Assembly: GCA_001723645.1 (NCBI GenBank)
Contig: MDLC01000003.1
Coordinates: 62,001 to 126,000, forward strand
Direction of reading: 5' to 3'
DNA length: 64,000 bases
Source: Candidatus Endobugula sertula
Lineage (GTDB): Bacteria > Pseudomonadota > Gammaproteobacteria > Pseudomonadales > Cellvibrionaceae
Under the pieces are notes generated by a model, which had not been told where the DNA came from, did not search any database, and worked only from the letters and a program-made list of their open reading frames with translations. Shown one piece after another: positions 1-9,634 of this stretch (positions are counted from its first letter, which is position 1; each line of letters begins with the position of its first letter). The position numbers and the translations under genes were made by a program.

Positions 1-535
1 TCACAGGATCAATACCAGGTAATTGTATTGTTGCATTAACGACTGTTACAGAAGCATCTTGCGCAATGAGTTTTTTATACAAAACAGGTTCGTTTAGTAC
101 AATATTTTTGAGCTTTTCCAAATTTATGTTGGGCAACAACTCCGGTTCCAATACCAAATCTTCTACCGTTAATTCATCACCAATGGCAGTAGTATGTTGA
201 TAATTGGTAATTGAATCGACCCGGCTAGAATACGGGATTTGCCATGCTTTGGTTGTTAATGTATGAATAGCTGCTAGTGTTTTTTCTTTAAAAACCACCC
301 TATCTTTTGGAGCAACAATAAAAGCAACACTATCATTTTTAGTAAACGTTGCCTGCATTTTTTCAAACTCAGACAACTGCGGGTTTTCTTCACTAAAAAA
401 TACACGATAGTCTGATTTAAAGATTAATTTTGAACCGCCATAAACTGCAGCCAATATCATCATCATTATCATCAAAACAACCAAGAAAGGACGTTGTACG
501 CTAACTTCAAATAACCCTTCTGTGATGGCTTTCAT
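1..535 (-). CDS. RND/MMPL-family exporter, N-terminal part (runs off the window)
   Basis: About 178 codons are visible, read leftwards from an ATG at 533-535; the rest lies outside the window. The product begins with a short basic/hydrophilic stretch, then one long hydrophobic helix (about residues 15-36, very rich in Met, Leu and Ile), then a periplasmic-looking region that contains the phrase FKSDYRVFFSEENPQL. One N-terminal helix followed by a large exterior domain with the 'D-Y-R-VFFS..NP' signature is typical of MMPL/HpnN-like RND exporters, which move lipids or hydrophobic compounds using the proton gradient. The family call is from recognition of this N-terminus only; the substrate is unknown. 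Confidence 0.6.
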   Translation of the reverse strand, partial: MKAITEGLFEVSVQRPFLVVLMIMMMILAAVYGGSKLIFKSDYRVFFSEENPQLSEFEKMQATFTKNDSVAFIVAPKDRVVFKEKTLAAIHTLTTKAWQIPYSSRVDSITNYQHTTAIGDELTVEDLVLEPELLPNINLEKLKNIVLNEPVLYKKLIAQDASVTVVNATIQLPGIDPV

Positions 536-555
536 AGTCACTACTCCTGTCATTT

Positions 556-759
556 TTATAATGATGAACCGTCATTAATAACTTGCGTAAAATACATTCT
601 CCAAAACAAATTATCTACCATCATGTATGCTGTTAAAAACAACATCACAAGCGTTACGGTAGCTATAGCAGTGACCAGTGGATAGATACCCGAGACTACT
701 ATTGATTGATTACCACCATTAGCTCGCCACGTCGTAATATTAACATCCAATAATGACAA
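556..759 (-). CDS. Doubtful small membrane protein upstream of the RND gene
   Basis: A 67-residue reading frame ends 20 bases before the exporter start and runs in the same direction. It has one strongly hydrophobic stretch (about residues 26-48), so it could be a single-pass membrane protein or the last piece of a decayed larger protein. The only start available is TTG at 759, and I see no clear ribosome binding site. I recognise no family. The opposite strand of the same region also carries an open frame (see findings), so which one is or was coding is unclear. Confidence 0.25.
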   Translation of the reverse strand: MSLLDVNITTWRANGGNQSIVVSGIYPLVTAIATVTLVMLFLTAYMMVDNLFWRMYFTQVINDGSSL

Positions 760-938
760 AGAGTGTGTTGATCATAAAACCATTGTACAAGCACTCAATG
801 CCAACTTTAATTGTTCTCACCCCTGTACTTCTTGGGAATGTGGCTTGAATAAAAATACCTCATCCAGTTATTGTGAGTTATTAACCGAGGTGTTGCATTT
901 GCGAGTTGAATCTGCGTTGTAAAAACACTCTTTTTTTC

Positions 939-2546
939 TCATCGAGGGAGATATGGGTTAAAATCACTTAGCCGCATCCCCAAGACCAAAAGGCAAATAA
1001 AATAGACCAACACCCCAGTCACACATGTAGCCACCATAGCCATAGAACGTTCCCACACCGATAACACTGACCAATCTGCAACAATCATAAACGAACCTAA
1101 AAGGATGGCCGCCATCACAATATTAGCCAATAACAACCTAAACAAATACCAACCCCAACCACTTAGTGGCTGATAAACACCATTCTCTCTCAAACCACGA
1201 TACAATAGACCCGCATTTACAACCGCTGAGAACGAAGTTGCCAACGCCAAACCAACATGTCCAATATTCCACCAAAAATGGAAAGGAATAACCAGTAAAA
1301 TATTAAACAACATATTAAGTCCCATCGCCTTGATGCCTATTTTCACAGGCGTCTTAGTATCCTGACGAGAAAAATAGCCTGGAACCAATACTTTAATTAG
1401 CATAAACGCTAACAATCCCATCGAATAGGCTTTTAGACTCAACGATGCCATGGCGGTATCATGGGCAGAAGTCTTCCCATACTCGAACAACAAGGTCAAA
1501 ATAGGCTGAGAAAGTATAATAAGACCAACAGTAGCAGGCAAAGCAATCAGTAAGACCCAACGCAATGCCCAGTCCATAGTCTGGTTAAAACTACCCTTAT
1601 CATCATTCACATACTGGCGAGATAGGCTGGGCAAAATCACAGTGCCAATAGCAATCGCAAACGTTCCGAGAGGCAATTCTACTAATCGATCAGAATAATA
1701 CAACCAGGAAACACTCCCAGTCGGTAAAAATGAGGCCAGTACCGTATCAAATAATAAATTGATCTGAGCAACTGATACACCCAAAATGGCTGGAGCCATC
1801 AGCAGTAGTACTTTCTTTACACCTGGATCCTTAAAATCCACTTTAGGGACTGGCAACAGATGTATCTGTTTCAAAAAAGGCAGTTGGAAAGTTAACTGTA
1901 CAACACCTGATATCAAAACTCCCCAAGCAATCGCAACAACAGGCGGATCAAAATAAGGGCTCACCCATACTGCAGCAGAAATCAGGCAAATATTCAATAA
2001 TACTGGTGTTAATGCAGGGATAGCAAAACGATCATAACTGTTTAGTACTGCTCCAGCAAATCCCGTTAACGAAATAAGCAGCAAATAAGGGAAGGTTATA
2101 CGCAACATATCCTGAGTTAGATGAAATTTAAAAGGATCATTCCAAAACCCCGGAGCAAATACCATAGTCACCGCAGGGGCGGCTACCAATACTAATAGTG
2201 TCAGCCCCAACAAGATAAGCGCAAGGCAACCACAAACCCTATTCAAGAATCCTCTAACAGACTCAATCGAACCTTTTTCACGATATTCTGAGAGTACTGG
2301 TACAAAAGCCTGAGCAAAGGCGCCCTCAGCAAATAAACGTCGTAGAAAGTTAGGGATTTTGAATGCCACAAAAAAAGCATCAGCCTCTGCCTGAGCACCA
2401 ATTGTGCTCGCAAAAACAACATCCCGAACCAGTCCAAGTACACGAGAGAGCATAGTCATACTACTGACAACTACACCTGACCACAACAGACCTTTTGTCG
2501 GGCAAACTGATGTTGCCTTATTATTTTGGGGGCTTGATTCAGTCAC
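939..2546 (-). CDS. murJ: Lipid II flippase MurJ (MviN)
   Basis: The 535-residue product is a polytopic inner-membrane protein of the MOP/MATE superfamily that moves lipid II from the cytoplasmic to the periplasmic face for peptidoglycan synthesis. The N-terminal region has the family pattern SRVLGLVRD near residue 35, followed by FFVAFKIPNFLRRLFAEGAF, which is diagnostic for MurJ. The length and the alternating hydrophobic segments (about 14 helices) match the family. In many gammaproteobacteria murJ lies near rpsT or ribF; here it stands alone, downstream of a transposase relic and on the far side of the ribosomal block. The start at 2546 keeps the conserved N-terminus. Confidence 0.95.
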   Translation of the reverse strand: MTESSPQNNKATSVCPTKGLLWSGVVVSSMTMLSRVLGLVRDVVFASTIGAQAEADAFFVAFKIPNFLRRLFAEGAFAQAFVPVLSEYREKGSIESVRGFLNRVCGCLALILLGLTLLVLVAAPAVTMVFAPGFWNDPFKFHLTQDMLRITFPYLLLISLTGFAGAVLNSYDRFAIPALTPVLLNICLISAAVWVSPYFDPPVVAIAWGVLISGVVQLTFQLPFLKQIHLLPVPKVDFKDPGVKKVLLLMAPAILGVSVAQINLLFDTVLASFLPTGSVSWLYYSDRLVELPLGTFAIAIGTVILPSLSRQYVNDDKGSFNQTMDWALRWVLLIALPATVGLIILSQPILTLLFEYGKTSAHDTAMASLSLKAYSMGLLAFMLIKVLVPGYFSRQDTKTPVKIGIKAMGLNMLFNILLVIPFHFWWNIGHVGLALATSFSAVVNAGLLYRGLRENGVYQPLSGWGWYLFRLLLANIVMAAILLGSFMIVADWSVLSVWERSMAMVATCVTGVLVYFICLLVLGMRLSDFNPYLPR

Positions 2547-2849
2547 GTATTACCTAGTACCTGATAATTGGCACAAAAGTGGCAGTGTACTGGATAAATT
2601 CCTAACATACCATTCCTCTCCAGAAAAGTACTTCTCACAATTATTGGAAGCAACCATCTTTTGTCCTATTAAATAACAACAGTTAATCTATGTTCATCTC
2701 CGTTTCGCATGCACTGATCATTTGAAGCTGGAATTTTCGGCCTACATTAGCAGTGTCAGTCAAGCGAGTAATTACACTGGATACTCAACGTATAGAATTA
2801 TTGCCTGCCTAGCCTTTTATTCAGGCAGTTGGCTGTTTAAGGACGGAAA

Positions 2850-3200
2850 TAGTCGAAAAAATAGGCAGTTAGTACTGGCCGATTGCTTTTTAACCGACCC
2901 TATCTTAAGTACTCTTGATGTTTTGAGTTAACCGACAAGCCAAGCCCATTATCGACCAATACGCTAATTACGCGGTGAATGCTAAAGGCAGGCTATGCTC
3001 TCGACTTGTAAGCACTGGGATATTGAAATTCACTGACATTGGTCTTTAGATATCGCTTTTAAAGAAGACGCCATAAAATGAGGGTCGGATTTTCAACGGA
3101 GAGTGTTGGCCTCATTCGGTGTATTGCATTGGACTTACTGAAGCAGGAACAGTTAGTGAACCGAATTGACCTGTCAGACAATCTTCTTGATAATGAGTAG
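2850..3200 (+). pseudogene. Decayed ISAs1-family transposase
   Basis: Several pieces of one transposase can be read in order but not in one frame. About 2880-2930 gives TDPILSTLDVLS, which fits the 'EITAIPELLDLLDL' region of ISAs1 transposases. About 2944-2990 gives PIIDQYANYAVNAKG, which fits 'IIEKGGDYVLALKGN'. About 3008-3075 gives KHWDIEIH, then a TGA at 3034-3036, then HWSLDIAFKEDA, which is the conserved C-terminal 'HWGIENxLHWVLDVxFxEDA' block. After a one-base shift near 3075 the frame continues MRVGFSTES...LIRCIALDLLKQEQ and stops at 3198-3200. The internal deletions, stop and frameshift mean it is dead. No inverted repeats or target duplication were recognised. Confidence 0.72.
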
Positions 3201-3282
3201 TTGTCACGTCAGACCTAAACTTCTACCTTATTAGAAAGCGATACATCATAAAACAACATGAACATAGCAAAACACACAACCT

Positions 3283-3312
3283 AAAAACGCCAAGCAATAT
3301 TGGCGTTTTTTA
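3283..3312 (-). terminator. Rho-independent terminator after rplQ
   Basis: The sequence AACGCCA, a short AT loop, TGGCGTT forms a stable hairpin flanked by A and T runs on either side. It sits 23 bases beyond the rplQ stop and closes the long minus-strand ribosomal transcript. Because both flanks are homopolymeric it could also stop transcription arriving from the left. Confidence 0.7.
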
Positions 3313-3334
3313 ATCAACGAAGCGATGTTGTTAC

Positions 3335-3727
3335 TCACTCTTCATCAGCAGCTAATTCCTTTTCAGGGACGCTGCGATCAACAAGCTCAACGTAGGCCAT
3401 AGGCGCTTTATCGCCAGTACGATAACCACATTTCAAAATACGTACGTAACCACCCAGTCTTTCCTCATAATGAGGACCAAGGTCACTGAATAATTTACCA
3501 ACAGCCTCTTTTGAATTTAAATGACTAAATGCCAAACGACGATTAGCAACACTATCATTTTTTGCCAAAGTAATTAATGGTTCAATAACGCGACGTAGTT
3601 CTTTCGCTTTTGGCAGTGTTGTTTTAATTAATTCGTGTTCAACCAACGAAATAGACATGTTGCGGAACATAGCCTTACGGTGAGAACTGTTACGATTCAA
3701 TTGACGGCCACTATGACGATGACGCAT
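3335..3727 (-). CDS. rplQ: 50S ribosomal protein L17
   Basis: The 130-residue product is the large-subunit protein L17, which lies near the peptide exit tunnel. The N-terminus [12 protein letters not shown] followed by HRKAMFRNM is the textbook bacterial L17 signature. It is the last gene of the alpha operon (rpsM-rpsK-rpsD-rpoA-rplQ), about 100 bases after rpoA, and is followed by a terminator hairpin. The acidic tail EKELAADEE is somewhat longer than the E. coli end but within the family range. Confidence 0.98.
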   Translation of the reverse strand: MRHRHSGRQLNRNSSHRKAMFRNMSISLVEHELIKTTLPKAKELRRVIEPLITLAKNDSVANRRLAFSHLNSKEAVGKLFSDLGPHYEERLGGYVRILKCGYRTGDKAPMAYVELVDRSVPEKELAADEE

Positions 3728-3830
3728 GACTCAATACCTTCCTACTAGCTGCTTTTAAGCAATTCTATTAATAGGCTACCATTAATAATAGCCAGTACAT
3801 TTCTAACTCTAATCTGCTTTTGCAAATCTA

Positions 3831-4826
3831 TTAATCGTCAAGACGGAGACTGGCAGGAGGCCAGTTTTCCAGACGTAAACCTAAAGATAAACCACGTGAA
3901 GCAAGAACATCTTTAATTTCTGTTAGTGACTTCTTACCCAAGTTTGGTGTTTTTAATAATTCAACTTCTGTACGTTGAATTAAATCACCAATATAATAAA
4001 TATTTTCTGCTTTCAAACAATTAGCAGAACGCACAGTCAGCTCTAAATCATCCACTGGACGCAAAAGTATAGGGTCAACTTCCTCTTCTTTTTCTTCAGG
4101 CTCTGCCAGCTTCTCACTCTGAAGATCAACAAATACAGCTAATTGTTGCTGTAAGATTGTCGCGGAACGGCGAATCGCTTCCTCAGGATCAATCGTACCA
4201 TTAGTTTCTAAATCCAAAACCAGTTTATCCAAATCCGTACGTTGTTCAACACGAGCACTTTCAACTGAATATGATAAACGCTTAACTGGACTATAAGAAG
4301 CATCAAGCTGTAAACGACCAATTGTACGAGTTTCATCATCACCACTTTGACGGGCATCCGATGGCTGGTAACCACGGCCTCGAGACACAGTAAGCTGCAT
4401 ATTAAAATCAATACTACCCGTTATCGTAGCAATCACATATTCTGGATTTTTAATTTCAACTTCATGATCAACAATAATATCGCCTGCTGTTACTACACAA
4501 GGCCCTTTTTTTCTTAAAGAGAGTACCGTTTGCACTTTTTCCTGATCATGCATCACTACAGCAACACCTTTAAGGTTTAACAGGATCTCGATAACATCTT
4601 CTTGTACACCTTCGATAGCACTATATTCGTGTTCGACACCATCAATCTCGGCTTCGATAACTGCACAACCAGGCATTGAAGACAGCAAAATACGACGTAA
4701 TGCATTACCCAATGTATGCCCAAAACCACGCTCCAAAGGCTCCAAAATTACTTTGGCGTGTGTTGGGGAATGCTCAATAACATCAATATGACGTGGAGTT
4801 AAAAATTCGTTAACAGCACTTTGCAT
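3831..4826 (-). CDS. rpoA: DNA-directed RNA polymerase subunit alpha
   Basis: The product (331 residues from the chosen start) is the RNA polymerase alpha subunit, which nucleates enzyme assembly through its N-terminal domain and contacts UP elements and activators through its C-terminal domain. The N-terminal domain contains [21 protein letters not shown]. The C-terminal domain contains [17 protein letters not shown] and [13 protein letters not shown]. An ATG six bases further upstream (4832) is also possible, but the AAAAGG ribosome binding site is spaced 7 bases from the ATG at 4826 and only 1 base from the upstream one. The start MQSAVNEF also aligns with the family. Confidence 0.98.
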   Translation of the reverse strand: MQSAVNEFLTPRHIDVIEHSPTHAKVILEPLERGFGHTLGNALRRILLSSMPGCAVIEAEIDGVEHEYSAIEGVQEDVIEILLNLKGVAVVMHDQEKVQTVLSLRKKGPCVVTAGDIIVDHEVEIKNPEYVIATITGSIDFNMQLTVSRGRGYQPSDARQSGDDETRTIGRLQLDASYSPVKRLSYSVESARVEQRTDLDKLVLDLETNGTIDPEEAIRRSATILQQQLAVFVDLQSEKLAEPEEKEEEVDPILLRPVDDLELTVRSANCLKAENIYYIGDLIQRTEVELLKTPNLGKKSLTEIKDVLASRGLSLGLRLENWPPASLRLDD

Positions 4827-4882
4827 AACCATACCTTTTAAAGGATTAATCTTTATCTGTTTTATACGTCTAAATCACTTAA

Positions 4883-5500
4883 TTATTTAGAGTAAAGTTC
4901 AACAATAAGGTTTTCATTAATTTCAGCAGGCAAATCTGCACGATCAGGAACACGCTTAAATGTACCTTCTAACTTAGATGCATTCACTTCTACCCATTCA
5001 ATATCACGCTGAACAGCTAATTCCAAAGCGCTCTTGATGCGCAATTGGTTCTTCGCTTTTTCGCGAATAGCAATCACATCATCCACCTTTACCTGGTATG
5101 ATGGAATATTTACCGTACTTCCATTAACCAATATTGACTTGTGAGAAACCAACTGACGGGACTCAGCACGAGTTGAACCAAACCCCATACGATACACTAC
5201 GTTATCTAAACGAGTTTCCAATAATTGTAACAAGTTCTCACCCGTTGCACCTTTACGACGAGCAGCCTCTTTATAGTAACTACGAAATTGTTTCTCAAGT
5301 ACACCATAGGTACGACGGACTTTTTGTTTTTCACGTAACTGAACGCCATAGTCAGATAAACGACCACGACGAACACCATGCATACCAGGCGCTGTTTCCA
5401 CTTTGCACTTGGATTCTAAACTACGAGTACCGCTTTTTAGAAAAAGATCAGTACCTTCACGACGAGAAAGCTTACAAGTAGGTCCTAAATAACGAGCCAT
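4883..5500 (-). CDS. rpsD: 30S ribosomal protein S4
   Basis: The 205-residue product is S4, a primary 16S rRNA binding protein and in many bacteria the translational repressor of the alpha operon. The N-terminal [19 protein letters not shown], the C-terminal S4 RNA-binding domain beginning [24 protein letters not shown], and the end LIVELYSK all match. It lies between rpsK and rpoA as expected, with a strong GGGGGAAT ribosome binding site ahead of the ATG. Confidence 0.98.
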   Translation of the reverse strand: MARYLGPTCKLSRREGTDLFLKSGTRSLESKCKVETAPGMHGVRRGRLSDYGVQLREKQKVRRTYGVLEKQFRSYYKEAARRKGATGENLLQLLETRLDNVVYRMGFGSTRAESRQLVSHKSILVNGSTVNIPSYQVKVDDVIAIREKAKNQLRIKSALELAVQRDIEWVEVNASKLEGTFKRVPDRADLPAEINENLIVELYSK

Positions 5501-5513
5501 TTTTTAATTCCCC

Positions 5514-5897
5514 CTACACGCGACGTTTTTTCGGTGGACGGCACCCATTATGAGGAATGGGTGTAACGTCAACGATATTAGTTATTTTATAACCAACGTT
5601 ATTCAATGCTCGAACAGCAGACTCACGACCAGGGCCAGGGCCTTTGACTTCGACATCCAGATTTTTTAGGCCATAATCCAACGCAGCTTGACCTGCACGC
5701 TCAGCAGCAACCTGGGCCGCAAAGGGTGTACTTTTACGTGAACCACGAAAACCTGAACCACCAGCGGTCGCCCAACTTAAGGCATTACCCTGGCGATCAG
5801 TAATAGTAACAATCGTATTATTAAAAGAGGCATGGATATGGGCAATACCGTCCACTATCGTCTTTTTGACTTTTTTCTTTGTACTTGGCTTAGCCAT
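5514..5897 (-). CDS. rpsK: 30S ribosomal protein S11
   Basis: The 127-residue product is S11, a platform protein of the small subunit near the mRNA exit. It shows the conserved [19 protein letters not shown], the central [15 protein letters not shown], and the C-terminal [15 protein letters not shown]. It is second in the alpha operon, about 50 bases after rpsM, and ends 13 bases before the rpsD start. Confidence 0.98.
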   Translation of the reverse strand: MAKPSTKKKVKKTIVDGIAHIHASFNNTIVTITDRQGNALSWATAGGSGFRGSRKSTPFAAQVAAERAGQAALDYGLKNLDVEVKGPGPGRESAVRALNNVGYKITNIVDVTPIPHNGCRPPKKRRV

Positions 5898-5949
5898 AGC
5901 AATATTTCCTAACCTTTAAACATTTAACCTTGAGTAATCAAGAAAGGGA

Positions 5950-6306
5950 TTATTTCTTAATAGGTTTACGAGGACCTTTACGGGTACGTGCATTCGTCTT
6001 AGTACGTTGACCACGTAGAGGTAAATTACGACGATGACGAATGCCACGGAAGCAACCTAAATCCATTAAACGTTTGATATTCATAGAGACTTCACGGCGT
6101 AAATCACCTTCTACAGTCACTTTTGCTACCTCTGCACGCACCTTATCCATATCTGCTTCAGATAAATCACCGATTTTGATCGACTCTGCGATACCAGCAC
6201 CAGCAAGAATACGCTTAGCGGTTGTTGGACCAATCCCATAAACATAGGTTAGGGAGATAACGGCATGTTTGTTATCGGGTATGTTGACACCAGCGATACG
6301 GGCCAT
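5950..6306 (-). CDS. rpsM: 30S ribosomal protein S13
   Basis: The 118-residue product is S13, a head protein that contacts the large subunit and P-site tRNA. It has [14 protein letters not shown] at the start, the helix-turn-helix region [14 protein letters not shown], and the basic C-terminus [27 protein letters not shown], which is interrupted here only by family-typical variation. It begins the alpha operon, and the 250 bases upstream hold a promoter and hairpin that suggest separate initiation from the spc operon. Confidence 0.98.
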   Translation of the reverse strand: MARIAGVNIPDNKHAVISLTYVYGIGPTTAKRILAGAGIAESIKIGDLSEADMDKVRAEVAKVTVEGDLRREVSMNIKRLMDLGCFRGIRHRRNLPLRGQRTKTNARTRKGPRKPIKK

Positions 6307-6408
6307 TCAATGTACTCCACACTGTATTGCTCTTACAACAAGCCCTTTTTATCAGGCTAGAGCATAGATAATTAAGTATTGACAGCGATTTTAGCCATCT
6401 TGCGTTAC

Positions 6409-6439
6409 TTTTAGACTATTTTAAGGGAATAATCTAAAA
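6409..6439 (-). promoter_or_regulatory. Leader hairpin of the rpsM (alpha) operon
   Basis: A 12-base-pair inverted repeat (TTTTAGATTATT, 7-base loop, AATAGTCTAAAA on the minus strand, with one G-U pair) would form at the very 5-prime end of a transcript from the promoter at 6449-6477. It lies about 100 bases before the rpsM start. In E. coli the alpha operon leader binds S4 through a pseudoknot; whether this hairpin is part of an equivalent structure cannot be decided by eye. Confidence 0.4.
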
Positions 6440-6448
6440 AGGCGCGCA

Positions 6449-6477
6449 AGAGTAGCGGTAAAACCACCAAACTGCAA
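6449..6477 (-). promoter_or_regulatory. Sigma-70 promoter for the alpha operon
   Basis: On the minus strand a TTGCAG -35 element (6472-6477) and a TACTCT -10 element (6449-6454) are separated by exactly 17 bases and followed by a GC-rich discriminator (TGCGCGCC), as in growth-rate-controlled ribosomal promoters. It lies between rpmJ and rpsM in a 250-base gap, the longest gap in the ribosomal block, so the alpha operon probably has its own start here. Confidence 0.5.
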
Positions 6478-6556
6478 TAGTTTATTGATTTCTCAATAAA
6501 GGACAGTCAATACCACCTAGTGATAGCTACAGAACAGCTATCTATATAAGTCTAAC

Positions 6557-6673
6557 TTAACCTTGGCGTTGTTTATGTCTAGGTTCAGCACTGCAAATAA
6601 CACGTAAAACACCTTTACGACGAACCAATTTACAGTTACGACAAATTTTCTTTACTGAAGCGCGAACTTTCAT
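6557..6673 (-). CDS. rpmJ: 50S ribosomal protein L36
   Basis: This is a 38-residue protein that can be read directly between secY and rpsM: it starts [15 protein letters not shown] and ends RHKQRQG. It is the smallest large-subunit protein. The four zinc ligands (C11, C14, C27 and H32 by my count) are present, so this is the zinc-binding (C+) form of L36 rather than the zinc-free paralogue. It sits 41 bases after secY, the usual place at the end of the spc operon. Confidence 0.97.
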   Translation of the reverse strand: MKVRASVKKICRNCKLVRRKGVLRVICSAEPRHKQRQG

Positions 6674-6714
6674 ACTTACCTCAAAATAAATAGGTTCAAT
6701 TAGCAACAGTGTGG

Positions 6715-8046
6715 CTAAACACCACTACCATAGCCTTTTAAATTCGATTTTTTCATAAGTGATTCATATTGACTCGACATTAAATGGGATTGAACTTGAG
6801 ACATGAAGTCCATAAGCACCACCACCACGATCAACAGAGACGTACCACCTAGGTAAAACGAAATACCTGTTGCCACAACAATGAACTGAGGCATTAAACA
6901 AACCGCCGCCATATAGAGCGAACCAACCACAGTTAAACGAGTCAACACACTATCAATATACTTCGCCGATTGTTCACCTGGACGAATACCTGGAATATAA
7001 GCACCTGATTTCTTTAAATTATCCGCAACTTCATTAGGGTTATACATTAAGGCTGTATAGAAGAAACAAAAAAAGATAATCAATCCTGCAAATAAAATAA
7101 CGTTCAATGGCTGACCAGGGCCTAAAGCCAAAGCAAACTCTTGTAATAGCTCATTACCAACACCCTCACCACCACCTAACCACGAGGCAATAGACTGTGG
7201 GAACAATAGTAAAGAACTGGCAAAAATAGCAGGAATAACACCCGCCATATTCACTTTTAACGGCAAATGCGAACTTTGCGCCGCATAAATCTTTTTACCC
7301 TGCTGGCGTTTAGCGTAGTTAACCGTAATACGTCGCTGACCACGTTCTACACAAACAACAAACCAAACCACAGCCAACAAAAGAAATAATATTCCTAATA
7401 GCAACAAAATATTTATATCACCCTGCTGTGCACTTTCAAACACTTGACCTACAGCGCTCGGTAAGCCGGCAACAATACCTGCAAATATCAGCATAGAAAT
7501 CCCATTGCCAATACCCTTTTCGGTCACTTGCTCACCTAGCCACATCATAAAGACAGCACCAGTAACCAAGGATGTTATTGAAACAAAATAAAACAGAAAC
7601 TCCGATCCACCTTGATAGACATAACCTTGAGAAGCAAGACCTACTGACATTGCAGTACCTTGAACAAAAGCTAATAAAATAGTCAAATAACGAGTGTACT
7701 GACTAATTTTACGTCTGCCAGCGTCTCCCTCCTTCTTCAACTGCTCTAAAGAAGGAGTGACCGCAGTCATTAGCTGCATAATAATCGATGCAGAAATATA
7801 AGGCATAATCCCTAGAGCTAAAATGCTCATGCGTTCCAATGCACCACCAGAAAACATATTAAAAAGACCAATAATAGTCCCTTCATTTTGGTCAAATAGT
7901 TGTGTAAGTCTATCTGGATCAATACCCGGAACTGGAATATGTGTACCAATACGGTAAACAATAATAGCCAAAAAAAGAAAACGAAGCCGAGCCCATAGCT
8001 CACCTAAACCTTTTTGACTTCCGAACAAATTACCAGAAGCTGACAT
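6715..8046 (-). CDS. secY: Protein translocase subunit SecY
   Basis: The 443-residue inner-membrane protein is the channel of the Sec translocon and partners with SecE, SecG and SecA (secA is also in this window). The start region with [31 protein letters not shown], read as overlapping short motifs, is typical of SecY, as are the internal FGLGI-like plug region [29 protein letters not shown] and the C-terminal [12 protein letters not shown]. About ten hydrophobic segments are visible. It follows rplO by 6 bases and precedes rpmJ, the conserved spc operon order. Confidence 0.98.
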   Translation of the reverse strand: MSASGNLFGSQKGLGELWARLRFLFLAIIVYRIGTHIPVPGIDPDRLTQLFDQNEGTIIGLFNMFSGGALERMSILALGIMPYISASIIMQLMTAVTPSLEQLKKEGDAGRRKISQYTRYLTILLAFVQGTAMSVGLASQGYVYQGGSEFLFYFVSITSLVTGAVFMMWLGEQVTEKGIGNGISMLIFAGIVAGLPSAVGQVFESAQQGDINILLLLGILFLLLAVVWFVVCVERGQRRITVNYAKRQQGKKIYAAQSSHLPLKVNMAGVIPAIFASSLLLFPQSIASWLGGGEGVGNELLQEFALALGPGQPLNVILFAGLIIFFCFFYTALMYNPNEVADNLKKSGAYIPGIRPGEQSAKYIDSVLTRLTVVGSLYMAAVCLMPQFIVVATGISFYLGGTSLLIVVVVLMDFMSQVQSHLMSSQYESLMKKSNLKGYGSGV

Positions 8047-8052
8047 ATAACC

Positions 8053-8487
8053 CTACTCTTCCACTCTGCCGCCAGCAGCTTCTATCGCTGCTTTAGCACC
8101 TTTAGTCACTGCAAGCCCTTTCAACGTGACTGCTTTAGCTAGCTCACCGGAAAGAAAAACCTTTGCACGCTTAATATTTGCATTCACCAAGCTTGCTTTA
8201 CGCAGAGCTTCTAAATTAATGACCTCTGCATCCACTTTGTTCAGTTCAGATAGACGAATTTCTGCAGAACTTAAACCTACACGGGAAGTAAAACCAAATT
8301 TTGGCAAACGCTTTTGTAAGGGCATTTGACCACCTTCAAAACCTGGCTTAACTGTACCACCTGAACGTGATTTTAAACCTTTATGGCCACGACCAGCTGT
8401 TTTACCAAGACCACTACCCATGCCACGACCAACACGTTTCTTTGAACTTCTGCTACCAGGTGCTGATGCCAATGTATTCAGACGCAT
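8053..8487 (-). CDS. rplO: 50S ribosomal protein L15
   Basis: The 144-residue product is L15, a late-assembly 23S rRNA binding protein. The Gly/Arg-rich N-terminus ([22 protein letters not shown]) and the region [15 protein letters not shown] are diagnostic. I chose the ATG at 8487 ([11 protein letters not shown]) rather than one 15 bases upstream, because it gives the same length as E. coli L15 and because the upstream start would overlap rpmD. A GAGGGTGAG ribosome binding site precedes it. Confidence 0.97.
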   Translation of the reverse strand: MRLNTLASAPGSRSSKKRVGRGMGSGLGKTAGRGHKGLKSRSGGTVKPGFEGGQMPLQKRLPKFGFTSRVGLSSAEIRLSELNKVDAEVINLEALRKASLVNANIKRAKVFLSGELAKAVTLKGLAVTKGAKAAIEAAGGRVEE

Positions 8488-8488
8488 A

Positions 8489-8674
8489 TCACTCACCCTC
8501 AACCTTGATCAAATAATGCACTTTATTCATCATGCCACGTGTTGATGGAGTATCTTCAACTTCAACAGTGTGACCGATACGACGTAAACCCAAGCCTGCT
8601 ACACACGCTTTATGTCTAGGTAAGCATTTAGCAGCACTTCTTAATTGAGTGACTCTTACTGTTTTCTTCGCCAT
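8489..8674 (-). CDS. rpmD: 50S ribosomal protein L30
   Basis: The 61-residue product has the L30 fold signature: [14 protein letters not shown] at the start and [25 protein letters not shown] near the end (read as adjacent motifs). The frame is open for seven further codons upstream, but MAKKTVRV matches the family N-terminus, so the start is placed at 8674. It lies between rpsE and rplO and ends just before the rplO start. Confidence 0.96.
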   Translation of the reverse strand: MAKKTVRVTQLRSAAKCLPRHKACVAGLGLRRIGHTVEVEDTPSTRGMMNKVHYLIKVEGE

Positions 8675-8707
8675 GATATGTCTCAAACTATTCAATATAA
8701 CCCTGTG

Positions 8708-9217
8708 TTAATTCAGGATATCTTCTACTAATTTTCCACGCTTTTCAGCAATCTGCTCCGGAGAACACATTGCAGCCAAGGCATCAAATGTTGCACGAAC
8801 AACGTTTACCGGATTCGTAGAGCCATAACATTTCGCTAAAACGTTTTGTACACCTGCGATTTCTAATACTGCACGCATTGCACCACCAGCAATAACACCA
8901 GTACCTTGCGATGCTGGTTGCATATACACTTTAGACGCACCATGACGTCCCTTAGTTGCATATTGTAATGTATCACCATTCAACTCAACTTGAATCATAT
9001 TACGTCGAGCGGCTTCCATTGCTTTTTGTATAGCAGCAGGAACTTCACGCGCTTTACCGCGACCAAAACCAACACGACCATTACCATCACCAACAACAGT
9101 TAATGCCGTAAAGCCGAAAATACGACCACCTTTTACGGTTTTAGCAACACGGTTAACCTGAACTAATTTTTCTTCCAGGCCTTCAGTGTTAGCTTCGTCT
9201 TTTTTAATCTGAGCCAT
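8708..9217 (-). CDS. rpsE: 30S ribosomal protein S5
   Basis: The 169-residue product is S5, which shapes the mRNA entry tunnel and helps decoding fidelity. The N-terminal double-stranded RNA-binding domain reads [19 protein letters not shown], followed by [20 protein letters not shown]. The C-terminal domain has [15 protein letters not shown] and [16 protein letters not shown]. Its place between rplR (11 bases) and rpmD is the standard spc operon order. Confidence 0.98.
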   Translation of the reverse strand: MAQIKKDEANTEGLEEKLVQVNRVAKTVKGGRIFGFTALTVVGDGNGRVGFGRGKAREVPAAIQKAMEAARRNMIQVELNGDTLQYATKGRHGASKVYMQPASQGTGVIAGGAMRAVLEIAGVQNVLAKCYGSTNPVNVVRATFDALAAMCSPEQIAEKRGKLVEDILN

Positions 9218-9228
9218 GTTCTCAACCT

Positions 9229-9579
9229 TTAAAATTCCAATCCGCCTTCACGGGCAGCATCTGCTAATGATTTTACGCGACCGTGATATTTAAAACCGCT
9301 ACGATCAAAAGCCACTTTTGATACACCCAACACCTTTGCACGTTCAGCAATAAGTTGGCCTACTGCTTTTGCAGCATCAGCGTTACCAGTAATACCAGAA
9401 CGCAAACTTTTATCCAACGTTGATGCACTCGCAAGTACTTTACCACCTTCAGCAGCAATGATCTGAGCATAAATATGACGTGGCGTACGGTTAATACACA
9501 AACGATCAATTCTTAACTCACGAATTTTTGCTCTTCCACGACACGCGCGACGTAAACGAGACAACTTCTTACTTTTCAT
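9229..9579 (-). CDS. rplR: 50S ribosomal protein L18
   Basis: The 116-residue product is L18, one of the 5S rRNA binding proteins of the central protuberance. The basic N-terminus [18 protein letters not shown] and the C-terminal core [28 protein letters not shown] (read as adjacent short motifs) are diagnostic, and the length equals the usual 116-118 residues. It follows rplF by about 55 bases. Confidence 0.98.
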   Translation of the reverse strand: MKSKKLSRLRRACRGRAKIRELRIDRLCINRTPRHIYAQIIAAEGGKVLASASTLDKSLRSGITGNADAAKAVGQLIAERAKVLGVSKVAFDRSGFKYHGRVKSLADAAREGGLEF

Positions 9580-9634
9580 AGCTTCGCCCTGTAATTTCTA
9601 GCAATTCTTGTTGGCTACTATAATTAACTCTTAA

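Noticed and set aside
2404-2676. A 90-codon plus-strand frame overlapping the murJ start
   Set aside because: Half of it is antisense to the MurJ N-terminus and the rest shows no motif or ribosome binding site.
4826-4832. Upstream ATG as the rpoA start
   Set aside because: The ribosome binding site is one base from it; the next ATG has proper spacing and matches the family N-terminus.
5134-5481. A 115-codon plus-strand frame inside rpsD
   Set aside because: It is an antisense shadow of S4; the opposite strand encodes the full conserved protein.
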